This document shows positions 17,436 through 26,133 of a stretch of 47,813 bases of DNA, one piece after another (within the stretch, counting starts at the first letter, position 1; every line of letters starts with the position of its first letter). The DNA is from Flavobacteriales bacterium (lineage in GTDB: Bacteria; Bacteroidota; Bacteroidia; Flavobacteriales_E; Vicingaceae): NCBI GenBank assembly GCA_020435335.1, contig JAGQZT010000068.1, positions 1-47,813 of the forward strand, given 5' to 3'. A model generated the notes under the pieces. The model was not told the origin of the DNA and ran no database searches. It saw nothing but the letters and a program-made list of their open reading frames with translations. A program made the translations under genes and the position numbers.

Positions 17436-18814
17436 TTGGCTAAATTTAACATGGGGTAGATTTCTCCCGGTGTTTTGTTGCAATTGCTTTCCTGGAAATC
17501 AGGGTTGTCTATCACCAGGTGGAGGTAGCGCGATAAGTTTTTTGGACTCTTTAAGAATTCGATAAAATCGGAATACCTTTTATATTCATTAAAAAAATCG
17601 CCACCCATTAAGAAATGGAGAATGGAAAAAGCGATCATGTGTTTGGTGTGGCTTTCATCCTGTTTATTCACCGCTTTTCCTATTTCTGCCAGGTTGATGA
17701 AGTCGGGGTTGTAGAAGTTGTAAATGAATTTTTCCAACAGCTCGAGGGCTCCTTCATATTGCTCGTAAGCGGTAGAGAGCTTTTCCAGTCCTTTTTTTTC
17801 ATCCCGGAGGAGTTCAATTACGGCTAATGAGGTGTTTTTGGATGTGTTTAATGCCAGGTAAACACCTGTAGCAAAAACAGGATCTAAAAATCCGGCCGCA
17901 TCGCCTATGATGGCGTAGTTGCTTTTAAACTTTTCTTCTACCTTATAGCTGTAATCACCAACTACCATCAACCGATTAATCGGTTTGCTTTTGCTGAGTA
18001 ATGTTTTTACGTGATGACTTTGCTGAATTTCATCGAGATAAAACTGCTGCTTCCAATCGCTTATTCCCTGATCGACGTATTTCTGTCGGGCGATTTTTAC
18101 ATAACTGTTGTCGAAAATAATCCCGACGCTTAACCGGTTTACATCAACCGGTTGAAATCCGATCCATCCTTTTTTCGAGGAGGATAAATAGACGATCTGT
18201 AACAGTCCTTCATCAATCCCTTCCTGGTCGGTACTGCAGTCCCAATGCTGCAGGAAAGCAATCCGGTCGAGGTCTTTGTGTTTCTTTTTCAGGTTTAATT
18301 TTCTGGCGAGAAAAGAATCCTGCCCCGTTGCGTCGATCAGAAACCGGGCCCGAACATTTTTTTGGTTGCCTTCCGGATCTTCTACAACAGCTGCAGCCTG
18401 AGTCGGATCAGCAAGATCAACAGTAAGGACTTTGGTGTTTTCAAAAACTTCGGCACCGTCTCTTTTTGCTTTGTCGAGGAGTTGTTTATCGAACTTTTCC
18501 CTTAAAACGTGAAAAGAGAGGTGATGGGGGCCTTTTAAGATGTTTTGAAAACAATACGTGGTGGTATAAGAGCCATCCTTATTGATAAACCGGACGCCGG
18601 GTTTTCTAACGGTTGTCTGTTCCAGTTCCTCCAGTATGCCGAGTTCTTCAAACAACGGATAGCAAAAAGGAACCAGCGACTCACCCACGTGAGGGCGGGG
18701 AAATTGATCCTTTTCAAAAACAGCAACCCGGAGTCCTGCCTGGCGCAGGCGAATGGCACTGGAAGATCCTGCCGGTCCGCCACCGATTATTATAACATCA
18801 TAAGCTTCTTTCAT
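17432..18814 (-). CDS. Halogenase-like flavoprotein with degenerate WxWxIP motif
   Basis: A 460-residue paralogue of the next gene: GGGPAG at 11-16, EKDQFPRPHVGESLVPF, and Lys71 (TVRKPGVRF) in the place of the halogenase Lys. The WxWxIP segment, however, reads GWIGFQPVD (216-224), so the second Trp and the Ile are lost. The FAD-closing motif GDAAGFLDPVFATG is kept. It may be a halogenase with altered regiochemistry, an oxidase or hydroxylase acting on the same carrier-bound ring, or a non-halogenating member such as PltD in pyoluteorin synthesis. It starts nine bases after the dehydrogenase gene and is coupled to the following halogenase by an ATGA overlap. Confidence 0.8.
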   Translation of the reverse strand: MKEAYDVIIIGGGPAGSSSAIRLRQAGLRVAVFEKDQFPRPHVGESLVPFCYPLFEELGILEELEQTTVRKPGVRFINKDGSYTTTYCFQNILKGPHHLSFHVLREKFDKQLLDKAKRDGAEVFENTKVLTVDLADPTQAAAVVEDPEGNQKNVRARFLIDATGQDSFLARKLNLKKKHKDLDRIAFLQHWDCSTDQEGIDEGLLQIVYLSSSKKGWIGFQPVDVNRLSVGIIFDNSYVKIARQKYVDQGISDWKQQFYLDEIQQSHHVKTLLSKSKPINRLMVVGDYSYKVEEKFKSNYAIIGDAAGFLDPVFATGVYLALNTSKNTSLAVIELLRDEKKGLEKLSTAYEQYEGALELLEKFIYNFYNPDFINLAEIGKAVNKQDESHTKHMIAFSILHFLMGGDFFNEYKRYSDFIEFLKSPKNLSRYLHLVIDNPDFQESNCNKTPGEIYPMLNLAK

Positions 18815-18823
18815 GCGATAAAA

Positions 18824-19933
18824 TTATAAGCCACTCCATCTGGCAATAATGTTCTTCTGAATTTCCGATGTTCCCGAATAAATGGTGCTGGCATGTGCAT
18901 CTCGCAAACATCTTTCAATTTCGTAATCTTCCATGTATCCGTTGCCACCATGAATTTGCATAACCTGTTCACAAACGTTTATGTAGTGTTCACTAACGAA
19001 TAATTTACACATCGAAGCGAGTTCGCTAACGCTGCGTTCTTTACCTAATTTGGCTGCGGCATCATAAACCATCAGACGGCAGGCATGGATGTGGGTTTTC
19101 ATCTCGGCAATTTTGTGTGAAACAGCCTGATGTTTACCAATCGGTGTTCCCCCTTGAACCCGGTTTTTGGAATAAGTAACGGCCTGCTCGAATAACCGTT
19201 GCATGGTACCGACATACATGGCGCTTAATCCGATTCTTTCCCAGTCCATGGCTGTTGTGAAAATTCCGAGTCCGGCTCCTTCCTCACCCAACATGCTGGT
19301 TTTGCCGACTACGGTGTTCTCCAGGATCAGTTCTCCGATGGAACAAGTTCTCAATCCCATTTTCGAGAACGTTTGTCCGGTTTTGAAATTTGGAGCATCC
19401 ACAATGAATACGGTTATTCCGCCATGGGCTCCTTTTTCCTGATCACTGACCAGGTAAACCAGTGCCATGTTTGCTTCCCTGATGTTGCTGCAAAATGTTT
19501 TGGTACCGTTCAGTAAATAATTTCCGGCTTGTTTTTCAGCTCGTGATCGCATGGAAAAGATGTCGGAACCTGCTTCTGTTTCGGTGATGGCATTGGCGCA
19601 GATCAATTCACCGTTCAGCATTTTTGCCAGGTATTTTTCTTTCTGTTCGTCCGTTGCATACAGGGCAAAAGGGATGGTGGCGGCCAGGGTTTGGGCTCCG
19701 ATGGCAAAAGACAATCCCCCGTCTGAACAGGCATAGCCCAATGCCTCGAATGTTTGACAGACTTCCAAACCGTTTGGTGATTCAGTGCCATCTATGTTGA
19801 GGTGAGCTATGATGTTTTTCATTACAAAATCCCAGGCTTCTTTGGGGAATTTGTTGTGGAGGTAATGCTCATTGATGTCGTAGTTTGCTACGGCAGCCAG
19901 TTGATCTTTTATGGGTTTCAAAAACTCATTCAT
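18824..19933 (-). CDS. Acyl-CoA-dehydrogenase-fold flavoprotein, probable prolyl-S-carrier dehydrogenase
   Basis: A 369-residue acyl-CoA dehydrogenase family enzyme. Typical segments are ALGYACSDGGLSFAIG, CANAITETEAGSDIFSM, NGTKTFCSN, MQIHGGNGYMEDYEIERCLR and STIYSGTSEIQKNIIAR. The usual catalytic Glu of the YEGT motif is Ser here (IYSGTS). A Glu in TAMDWERIGLSA sits where isovaleryl-CoA dehydrogenase keeps its base, so the enzyme can still be active. Prolyl-carrier dehydrogenases such as PltE, RedW and CloN3 oxidise prolyl-S-carrier to pyrrolyl-2-carboxyl-S-carrier. The overlap with the adenylation gene (eight bases) and the adjacent carrier gene make that role much more likely than fatty-acid oxidation. 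Confidence 0.85.
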   Translation of the reverse strand: MNEFLKPIKDQLAAVANYDINEHYLHNKFPKEAWDFVMKNIIAHLNIDGTESPNGLEVCQTFEALGYACSDGGLSFAIGAQTLAATIPFALYATDEQKEKYLAKMLNGELICANAITETEAGSDIFSMRSRAEKQAGNYLLNGTKTFCSNIREANMALVYLVSDQEKGAHGGITVFIVDAPNFKTGQTFSKMGLRTCSIGELILENTVVGKTSMLGEEGAGLGIFTTAMDWERIGLSAMYVGTMQRLFEQAVTYSKNRVQGGTPIGKHQAVSHKIAEMKTHIHACRLMVYDAAAKLGKERSVSELASMCKLFVSEHYINVCEQVMQIHGGNGYMEDYEIERCLRDAHASTIYSGTSEIQKNIIARWSGL

Positions 19934-21323
19934 ACTCGTTAAAGTTAGTCATTAATTGATGATAATCAATTTTTCCATTTTGATTAACGGGTATTTTTTC
20001 GGTAAAAATAAATCGATCCGGAATCATGTAATTGAGCAAATTCCGGCTGCAATACGTACTGAGCTGTATCGGCGATTGTTTGGTTCCGCTGTAATAGACA
20101 ATGATGAGGGTTTCGCTGTTCTTGCGGGTGGACAGGACAGCAACCTGGTCGATTTGAGGATGCCGGATCAGCATGTTTTCGATTTCTCCGGGTTCTATTC
20201 GGTAGCCCCGCCGTTTTACCATCCGATCTGTTCGTCCTTTGTAGATCAGCTGTGTTCCCTTTTGCGCAACCGTGTCGCCCGTTTTATACCACCGTATTCC
20301 GTTTTCGATGATCAGCCGTTTCGTAGTTTCTGATTCATTGTTCAGGTAACCTATCATTACGGTTTTTCCGGAAATTAACAATTCATTCTCGGGGCTGATC
20401 CGGGAATTTACATAGGGACAAGCGGAACCGATGGGATAAGGCTCGGTTCGAGTATCTTCAATTTCCGCTGGAAGTTTATAAAAAGTACACACATTCGTTT
20501 CCGTAGGGCCATACAAATTGTAGTAAGTGGCGGAAGGCCATTTTTTTCGGAGTGCGTTGAGGCTGGTCATAGGAAATACCTCGCCGGCGAAAAGCGCAAG
20601 TCTGGGACAATACGAATCAGATAGGTTTCCATATTGAATCAGTAAGGAATAAACGGTAGGTGTGGCATACCAGATGGTGGGCTTTATTTGAGGGATCAAT
20701 TCACCGAGTAACCTGAAATTGCTTCCCAGAGCCTGATCGATTAACCACACTGTAGCTCCGCTGGTGAGTCCGGCGAACAGATCGAATGTAGATAAATCGA
20801 AATGAAATGAAGCGTAAGCTGTGAGCGTATCATCGGCATTTACCCGGAATTCCCGGATGGCCCAATCCGTAAAAGCCATCAATCCGGAAGAGGAGATGAT
20901 GACTCCTTTGGGTACGCCGGTAGATCCGGAAGTGTACAGCACACAGACCGCTTCCGGATCCGGCATTTGTTTTTTTGATGAGATGATCCGGATAGAATGA
21001 TCCGGGTTGAAAATAGCGTTAGCCTGACTCGAATCAATAATTTTCTCCAGCCTTTCTTCGGGTGAATTTACATCAACCGGAATGTAAATGATTCCCATTT
21101 TAATGCAGCAAAGCAGTAAAGCCGTGCTATGGAATGTCTTGTCGGTTTTTAAGATCAGTGTATTTCCTGAAGTTAATCCCAGTGCAGAAAGTTCTTCTTC
21201 CAGCTCCTGTATTTTGTAGTAAAGCTGCGTGTAAGTATATTCGATTTGCTGACTGTCAATAATAGCGATGTTATTATTGAGCGGATTAATTTCAGTGCTT
21301 ATGAAATCATAAAACGACAGCAT
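19926..21323 (-). CDS. Stand-alone amino acid adenylation enzyme, probable L-prolyl-AMP ligase
   Basis: A 465-residue ANL-family enzyme that would activate a carboxylic acid with ATP and load it on a carrier thiol. Core motifs: A3 LYTSGSTGVPKG (129-140), A4/A5 FHFDLSTFDLF (173-183) whose Asp would hold the substrate amine, A5 YYNLYGPTETNVCT (267-280), A7 WYKTGD, A8 RTDRMVKRRGYRIEP, and A10 NQNGKID with catalytic Lys451. The HFDLS and GPTETNVCT versions resemble PltF, PigI and CloN4, the proline-activating enzymes of pyrrole pathways. DltA, which activates D-Ala, is the main alternative. The dehydrogenase next door argues for proline. ATG directly follows the stop of the carrier gene (TGAATG). 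Confidence 0.85.
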   Translation of the reverse strand: MLSFYDFISTEINPLNNNIAIIDSQQIEYTYTQLYYKIQELEEELSALGLTSGNTLILKTDKTFHSTALLLCCIKMGIIYIPVDVNSPEERLEKIIDSSQANAIFNPDHSIRIISSKKQMPDPEAVCVLYTSGSTGVPKGVIISSSGLMAFTDWAIREFRVNADDTLTAYASFHFDLSTFDLFAGLTSGATVWLIDQALGSNFRLLGELIPQIKPTIWYATPTVYSLLIQYGNLSDSYCPRLALFAGEVFPMTSLNALRKKWPSATYYNLYGPTETNVCTFYKLPAEIEDTRTEPYPIGSACPYVNSRISPENELLISGKTVMIGYLNNESETTKRLIIENGIRWYKTGDTVAQKGTQLIYKGRTDRMVKRRGYRIEPGEIENMLIRHPQIDQVAVLSTRKNSETLIIVYYSGTKQSPIQLSTYCSRNLLNYMIPDRFIFTEKIPVNQNGKIDYHQLMTNFNEYE

Positions 21324-21569
21324 TCAGGATTTTTTTTGCGCTATCAGATGGGTTATTTTATCAATCGAATCGAACAGATCCTTATCAATTTCATGCGCAG
21401 CAAACTCCACCTGAAATTCTTTTTCAAGTACATCGATCAATTGTAAAATGGAAATGGAGTCCAGCACACCGTTTGAGATCAGTGGCGTGTCGTTGCGGAG
21501 TTCGTCGGGATTATCAACATCGATGAATCCGTTGAGTAAGATTGCTTTGACTTTTTCTTCGGTTGTCAT
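21324..21569 (-). CDS. Peptidyl/acyl carrier protein (PCP)
   Basis: An 81-residue carrier protein. The phosphopantetheine attachment site is Ser38 in ISNGVLDSISILQLI, the standard LDSI motif, followed by an acidic helix II (DVLEKEFQVEF). Size and pattern match PltL, CloN5 and DltC. It is flanked by an MBOAT-SGNH gene (ATGA overlap) and the adenylation gene (direct abutment), so it is likely the carrier on which proline is loaded, oxidised and halogenated, and from which the acyl group is handed on. A phosphopantetheinyl transferase would have to come from elsewhere in the genome. Confidence 0.92.
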   Translation of the reverse strand: MTTEEKVKAILLNGFIDVDNPDELRNDTPLISNGVLDSISILQLIDVLEKEFQVEFAAHEIDKDLFDSIDKITHLIAQKKS

Positions 21570-24037
21570 TTTTCTTTCAAATTTAGTTCTTCTGCGTGTG
21601 AAGTTAATTCTTTAAATAATTTTCCGGCCAATAATTGATGTCCTTTTTCATTGGGATGGTAATCCCAGGGAGCAACAATGATTTGGTTCAGGTCATGCCC
21701 CTCGTAAATTCCGTCGAGCGAAAGGGTCATGAATCCGGCTTCTTCTGCCATGGACCGGATTTCCGATAACTCATTATCCGGTTCCTGCATATCGGTAATA
21801 ACGGGAACATATACCCATACCGGAATGATATTCTGCTTTTTACATTCGCGAACAATGGATTGATAACCCCACTTAATGACCGGTTTAATAAAGGGTTGAA
21901 GCCGGTTCTTGTTTTCAATCCGGCAATAGGAACGATTTACCCCGGAACGTTTCATGACTTCCAGCAGGAACGGGTCTTCAATGTTGGCCTGCGATTCGGT
22001 GAGCTGAATTAATTTGTTGCTCACCCGGTCAAATTCATCCGTATGGGCAGCATAAATGATGGCGTCCGGATTGAAGTTAATAATGTTGTTTTTTACATTA
22101 TACTCATGTTCCAGCAGGTATGATCCGCCGATAGCGAAGTTCAAAACCTCAATGTTCCGGTCATATTTGTGATTTAAAAGAATCTCTGCCTGCGATTCAA
22201 AATTAGCGTTGTCGTCAACGCCCGAGCCCAATTCATACGAACCACCCAGTATGGCAAAGCGGTAGGTGCCCGTTGGTTTGGCAAGAGTATATTCCTGATC
22301 TCTTAGTCCGAAGCTATTCGAAGTAAAGATATGCCCCTTGTAGATGACCTGCGTATTGGGTTTTATTTTTTTCTGAATGATGTCATTGGTCTTGATGTAT
22401 GCTTTGTTGATGTGCCAATCTTTAGGCTTGTGCATTTGTATCTGAGACAGCTGCATCGACATGTTGTCGTTGTTCAGCAGCTTTTGATAATAACCCCTTT
22501 CCATTACTCTTTTGTCGGATACACTCAACCGGTTTTCCTGCAGTTGGCCAATAAAAGGCCGGCCGTTTAGCTGAATGAAAGCGGTTAACTTCGGGAAGGA
22601 AGCTGCAAAAAGCAGCAGGCTGAACACAAACGTAAAAGCGGTTATCCGGCGGTTATACAGGAGAATGAGTTGTTTGAGTATGCCATTCCGGTATGACAGG
22701 TGAAGCAGCAGGGCAACAATGAAAAAGCTAATCAATATACCGGCTACCATCAGCCATTGCTGAGGCGTACCCTGCAGGGCAAAACCTAATAAATAAGCCC
22801 ATTCAGTAATGGAGGAACTGGACCATAACATCCAGAGGATACTCATTACCAGAAACATCCCCATCGGTTTGAGTACGGCGATGATGGCCGACCTCACGGT
22901 GTAGTCGGAGGTGGAGGCTAATTTCTTGCTTTGTCCTTCTTTTTGGATTAAAACGGAGTTGATGGTTACCGCAATGCCGAAGATCATCCAGAATAAAAAA
23001 TCATTCGGGGCGAAAAAAACAGATCCCCGAATCCAAAACCATTGATACCAATGCAGTGCCCAGTTAATGACGAAAACAATCAATATGGTTACGACCATGG
23101 ATTTGGTCGTAAAAATCTTGCGGATTTTAAAATAGATCGGATAATACAGGACTTTCATTAAAGCTTCCCGCCAGTATGTATTGATACGCTGCCAGATGTT
23201 GTTAAAACTGGAGGCAAAAAAGTAATTGTCAAAAATTTCCGGCAAATTGAATCCAAACAATCCTAAAATACCCAATGCCAGATGCAGGATGCCCGAAAGC
23301 CTAAGAATCAACGTGTATGTTGATACCATGAAAATAAAGAGGCTATATAAGCCGTCGATTTCATACGGATCAGGTACCATGTAATAATAAATGATCCGGT
23401 AAACAATCAAATGAACAATCCCTCTGAAGATTCTTCTGACCGCTAAAAGGTTAATTTCGTGTGCCTTTTTGTTGTAGTATGTTTCGTTAAAAACTTTAAA
23501 ATCGATTAGCGGAAACAACGGGAAACAGACATTCGGTAACAGAAAGAAATAGGCAATTCGGTTGAAGGGGTTCGAAAAATTATCGTTGTATTTGACATCA
23601 TACAGATAAAGGGCAATCCGCATCATGAACATGGTTCCTATAAATGGCGTCAGCCAGGTAATCGCATGTAATCCGAATAGCTCCATCCGGTAAGCGACCA
23701 GTGCAACCAACATGCCTATAACCAATAACAGCCTGAAGTTATAGTTAACGGGTACGTGACAAGCCGCTAACAGCATCAGCCCAATACCGATGACCAGGAG
23801 TCCCTGAATGCCCAACAGCCAGCAAACTGCCGCAAAAGAGGTTAAAATAAAAAAGGGGAGTTTGTACTTAAAAGGCAGCCAATAATGGACCACGAAACCG
23901 ATTAAAATAACCGGTAGTAATTTGTTGAGTTGGGTGTCTTTTTCGATGTTAAATTGATGGATCACAAAAAACAAAAGGCTTACCTGTACGAGAATAAGTA
24001 AGAAGTTGAGCAGTTTATTTTTGATGTCAGTTGTCAA
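21566..24037 (-). CDS. Fused MBOAT acyltransferase and SGNH domain (DltB-DltD-like)
   Basis: An 823-residue membrane protein. About residues 1-365 form many transmembrane helices with MBOAT hallmarks: FNNIWQRINTYWREALMKV (279-296), resembling the conserved FWxRWxxS segment, and NWALHWYQWFWIRG with His329 as the likely invariant histidine. A further cluster of helices spans about 385-480. The C-terminal 230 residues are an SGNH domain: ILGGSYELGSGVDD with Ser600 (Gly-Gly-Ser for the usual Gly-Asp-Ser), LNFAIGGSY for the oxyanion blocks, and APWDYHPNEKGHQLLA with Asp792 and His794. MBOAT plus SGNH pairs (DltB/DltD, AlgI/AlgX) move an acyl group across the membrane onto a surface polymer. Start codon TTG, directly after the GT4 stop. 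Confidence 0.85.
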   Translation of the reverse strand: MTTDIKNKLLNFLLILVQVSLLFFVIHQFNIEKDTQLNKLLPVILIGFVVHYWLPFKYKLPFFILTSFAAVCWLLGIQGLLVIGIGLMLLAACHVPVNYNFRLLLVIGMLVALVAYRMELFGLHAITWLTPFIGTMFMMRIALYLYDVKYNDNFSNPFNRIAYFFLLPNVCFPLFPLIDFKVFNETYYNKKAHEINLLAVRRIFRGIVHLIVYRIIYYYMVPDPYEIDGLYSLFIFMVSTYTLILRLSGILHLALGILGLFGFNLPEIFDNYFFASSFNNIWQRINTYWREALMKVLYYPIYFKIRKIFTTKSMVVTILIVFVINWALHWYQWFWIRGSVFFAPNDFLFWMIFGIAVTINSVLIQKEGQSKKLASTSDYTVRSAIIAVLKPMGMFLVMSILWMLWSSSSITEWAYLLGFALQGTPQQWLMVAGILISFFIVALLLHLSYRNGILKQLILLYNRRITAFTFVFSLLLFAASFPKLTAFIQLNGRPFIGQLQENRLSVSDKRVMERGYYQKLLNNDNMSMQLSQIQMHKPKDWHINKAYIKTNDIIQKKIKPNTQVIYKGHIFTSNSFGLRDQEYTLAKPTGTYRFAILGGSYELGSGVDDNANFESQAEILLNHKYDRNIEVLNFAIGGSYLLEHEYNVKNNIINFNPDAIIYAAHTDEFDRVSNKLIQLTESQANIEDPFLLEVMKRSGVNRSYCRIENKNRLQPFIKPVIKWGYQSIVRECKKQNIIPVWVYVPVITDMQEPDNELSEIRSMAEEAGFMTLSLDGIYEGHDLNQIIVAPWDYHPNEKGHQLLAGKLFKELTSHAEELNLKEK

Positions 24038-25234
24038 TTAATTTTCCGGATTTAGTTGCTTGTAGACCTCGATGTATGCTTTTGCACATTTCAGGTCATC
24101 AAAAATAAGATTACTCTCCGACGCAATCGCTTTGTTGTTCCAGTTTGATTCCAAGGCCTGATTGATCACCTGGTTCAGTCCTTCGGCAGACACTTCAGGC
24201 GACAGGAATCCATTGGCGCCGGTTGTAACCATTTCAGGGATGCCTCCGATCTGGAAACCGGCTACGGGGCAGCCGCAGCAGAAGGCCTCGGATACCGTAT
24301 TGGGCAGATTTTCGTCGGTAGACGGAATAACAAACAAATCTGCTGAATTGTAAATCCGGCTTAATTTTTCTTCGTCAGATACCGATCCCAAAAAGAACAC
24401 ACGTTCTTCCCGTAACGTTGTGGAGGGCTGGTTCTTTCCGACAACCACGAAGTAAAGTTCATCCCGGTCCATTTGCTCAAGAGCGTCAATCAGGATTTGA
24501 TACCCTTTTCGGGGATCGTTGATGTGTTCGGCCACAAAGAGGATGATCTTTTTATCTTCGGGCAATCCAAGCTCCCTGCGGCAGGTGTTTTTGTCCTGAT
24601 AGCGGTAGATTCCGGTGTTTGTGCCATTAAATATCCGGTGGTGTTCCAACCCTGCAAAGGCCTCGCTTTTCCTGGAATGATTCAACAGGTATTGACTGGG
24701 GCTTACAATAACGGGCTTGCAATGAGTCATGGCTTGTTGCATGATCTTTCGGTTTTCATCCATTTCCGGATCAAAGATGCCGCTGTGCTTGCCGGGATAA
24801 TGCAACCCGTTATTGAAAGGCGAAAAATCATGCAGGGTCCAGACTATTTTTTTGTCGCACCGGCTGAAAAATGAGGGGAAATCGACAAAATTGGCCACCC
24901 AGTGCAGATGGATGATGTCTGCTTCCCGGTAATGTTTCGAACTGGTTACATCCCAGACCGATTTAAAAGAGGAGACCAGTTGAAAGGTTTCCGAAACGCG
25001 TGTGTTCAGGTCCCTTTGCCGTAGGTCGTCGACCTTGTGTTCAACCAGCTTTTTGGTTTTTTGGATCGGGTTGAGTTCTTCCCAAATCTCATGCACATGC
25101 GGAACATCGGTTCTGGTTTTGTTTCGGAGCAAGACCGTTGATTCCATCCCTGCTTTTAATAACCCATGATGAATTCGTAAGCATGCTCTGGCAGCCCCTC
25201 CTGTGTTGAATGTATTGAGGTGAAGGACTTTCAT
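24038..25234 (-). CDS. GT4-family glycosyltransferase
   Basis: A 398-residue GT-B glycosyltransferase. The N-terminal domain starts MKVLHLNTFNTGGAARACLR, a typical acceptor-side opening. The donor domain has LFVAEHINDPRKGYQILIDAL, LGSVSDEEKLSRIYNSADLFVIPS and the E-x7-E motif in ENLPNTVSEAFCCGCPVAGF, followed by GGIPEMV. Family GT4 retains anomeric configuration and builds polysaccharides, glycolipids or sugar-decorated small molecules. It overlaps the upstream sulfotransferase by four bases (ATGA) and abuts the MBOAT-SGNH gene, so it probably makes the glycan that is later acylated and sulfated. The sugar cannot be predicted. Confidence 0.9.
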   Translation of the reverse strand: MKVLHLNTFNTGGAARACLRIHHGLLKAGMESTVLLRNKTRTDVPHVHEIWEELNPIQKTKKLVEHKVDDLRQRDLNTRVSETFQLVSSFKSVWDVTSSKHYREADIIHLHWVANFVDFPSFFSRCDKKIVWTLHDFSPFNNGLHYPGKHSGIFDPEMDENRKIMQQAMTHCKPVIVSPSQYLLNHSRKSEAFAGLEHHRIFNGTNTGIYRYQDKNTCRRELGLPEDKKIILFVAEHINDPRKGYQILIDALEQMDRDELYFVVVGKNQPSTTLREERVFFLGSVSDEEKLSRIYNSADLFVIPSTDENLPNTVSEAFCCGCPVAGFQIGGIPEMVTTGANGFLSPEVSAEGLNQVINQALESNWNNKAIASESNLIFDDLKCAKAYIEVYKQLNPEN

Positions 25235-26133
25235 GACGGCTTATTGATGCTTTTATTCAGCATGTTTTGGTACAGGGTTAATACATGTTCCGGGATGTTC
25301 CGGGGTTCCGGTTTTTTCTCCGGTGAAGTGCGAATCAGCGGGATAAGATCATTCAGATTACACGGAATGTGAAGTTTTCGGGCTAATGCTTCCAGGGATT
25401 GCTGAGGATTCCGGATCAATGCATCGTAATCAAAAAACAGTGCTTTCGGATGATCCAAGATCCGGGAATAATAGGCCAAGTAGAGTTCGTAATTTGCTTT
25501 GGGAGTAATCTGTTGCGCCGAACGGATGAGGTCATCCGGATTTCTGAATACCACCAGGTATTCTCCGTTTTGGAAGAGTTTGTCCAGTATCGGGAAGAGC
25601 AAACAAAAATGCGGGTTTTTAACAGCAAACCGATGGTTAAACCGGTCGTGAAAATAATTTGGCAGGTTGCCCGGGTAATAATTCTTTAAAACCCGGCCTT
25701 TGTTTTTGTTGGAGATCCGGTCGTCGTGAATAAGGACTACACTATCGTATACAAAATCTTTGTAATGAGTGCCGCTCAGGTCAAATTGCTCAACATCTTC
25801 CGGATCCGGAGGAGCATCACCCCAGCTGTTCAGTTTTTTAAACACATGCAGGCTCATGTCCATCAGCAGGTAGTTCTCGAAGAACCCATCCGGATTCAGT
25901 TTGGCCCGAAATCCCTTAGGTTTTAGCAGATCGTCTTCAGGTCCCAGATCGATTCCCATGTGTTGAATGATGCGGGTGACGATGCTGGTTCCTGCCCTGA
26001 ACATGCCGGTAATCCACAAGGGATGCATGTCGTTGGTGCTAACAGGGTTGTTAACCACTTTCGACCCGGAGAGAATGTAGTTGTAAGTTGCCTTGTTTAC
26101 CAGGTCTTCGGCTATGTTATTCGGGGCTTTCAT
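25231..26133 (-). CDS. Sulfotransferase family protein
   Basis: A 300-residue predicted PAPS-dependent sulfotransferase. The 5'-phosphosulfate loop appears as WITGMFRAGTSIVTRIIQHM and the 3'-phosphate motif as VVFRNPDDLIRSAQ. The ATG at 26133 overlaps the stop of the preceding sulfotransferase (ATGA) and is preferred over a TTG three codons upstream. Such enzymes sulfate hydroxyl or amino groups of glycans, lipids or small molecules in the cytoplasm. It is the second gene of the operon. The similarity to typical families is moderate, so the substrate class is open. Confidence 0.8.
   Translation of the reverse strand: MKAPNNIAEDLVNKATYNYILSGSKVVNNPVSTNDMHPLWITGMFRAGTSIVTRIIQHMGIDLGPEDDLLKPKGFRAKLNPDGFFENYLLMDMSLHVFKKLNSWGDAPPDPEDVEQFDLSGTHYKDFVYDSVVLIHDDRISNKNKGRVLKNYYPGNLPNYFHDRFNHRFAVKNPHFCLLFPILDKLFQNGEYLVVFRNPDDLIRSAQQITPKANYELYLAYYSRILDHPKALFFDYDALIRNPQQSLEALARKLHIPCNLNDLIPLIRTSPEKKPEPRNIPEHVLTLYQNMLNKSINKPS

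Noticed and set aside
19926..21323. Calling the adenylation enzyme DltA (D-alanine ligase)
   Set aside because: The adjacent dehydrogenase and halogenase-like genes, and the HFDLS and GPTETNVCT motifs, favour proline activation. D-Ala remains the main alternative and is named in the feature.
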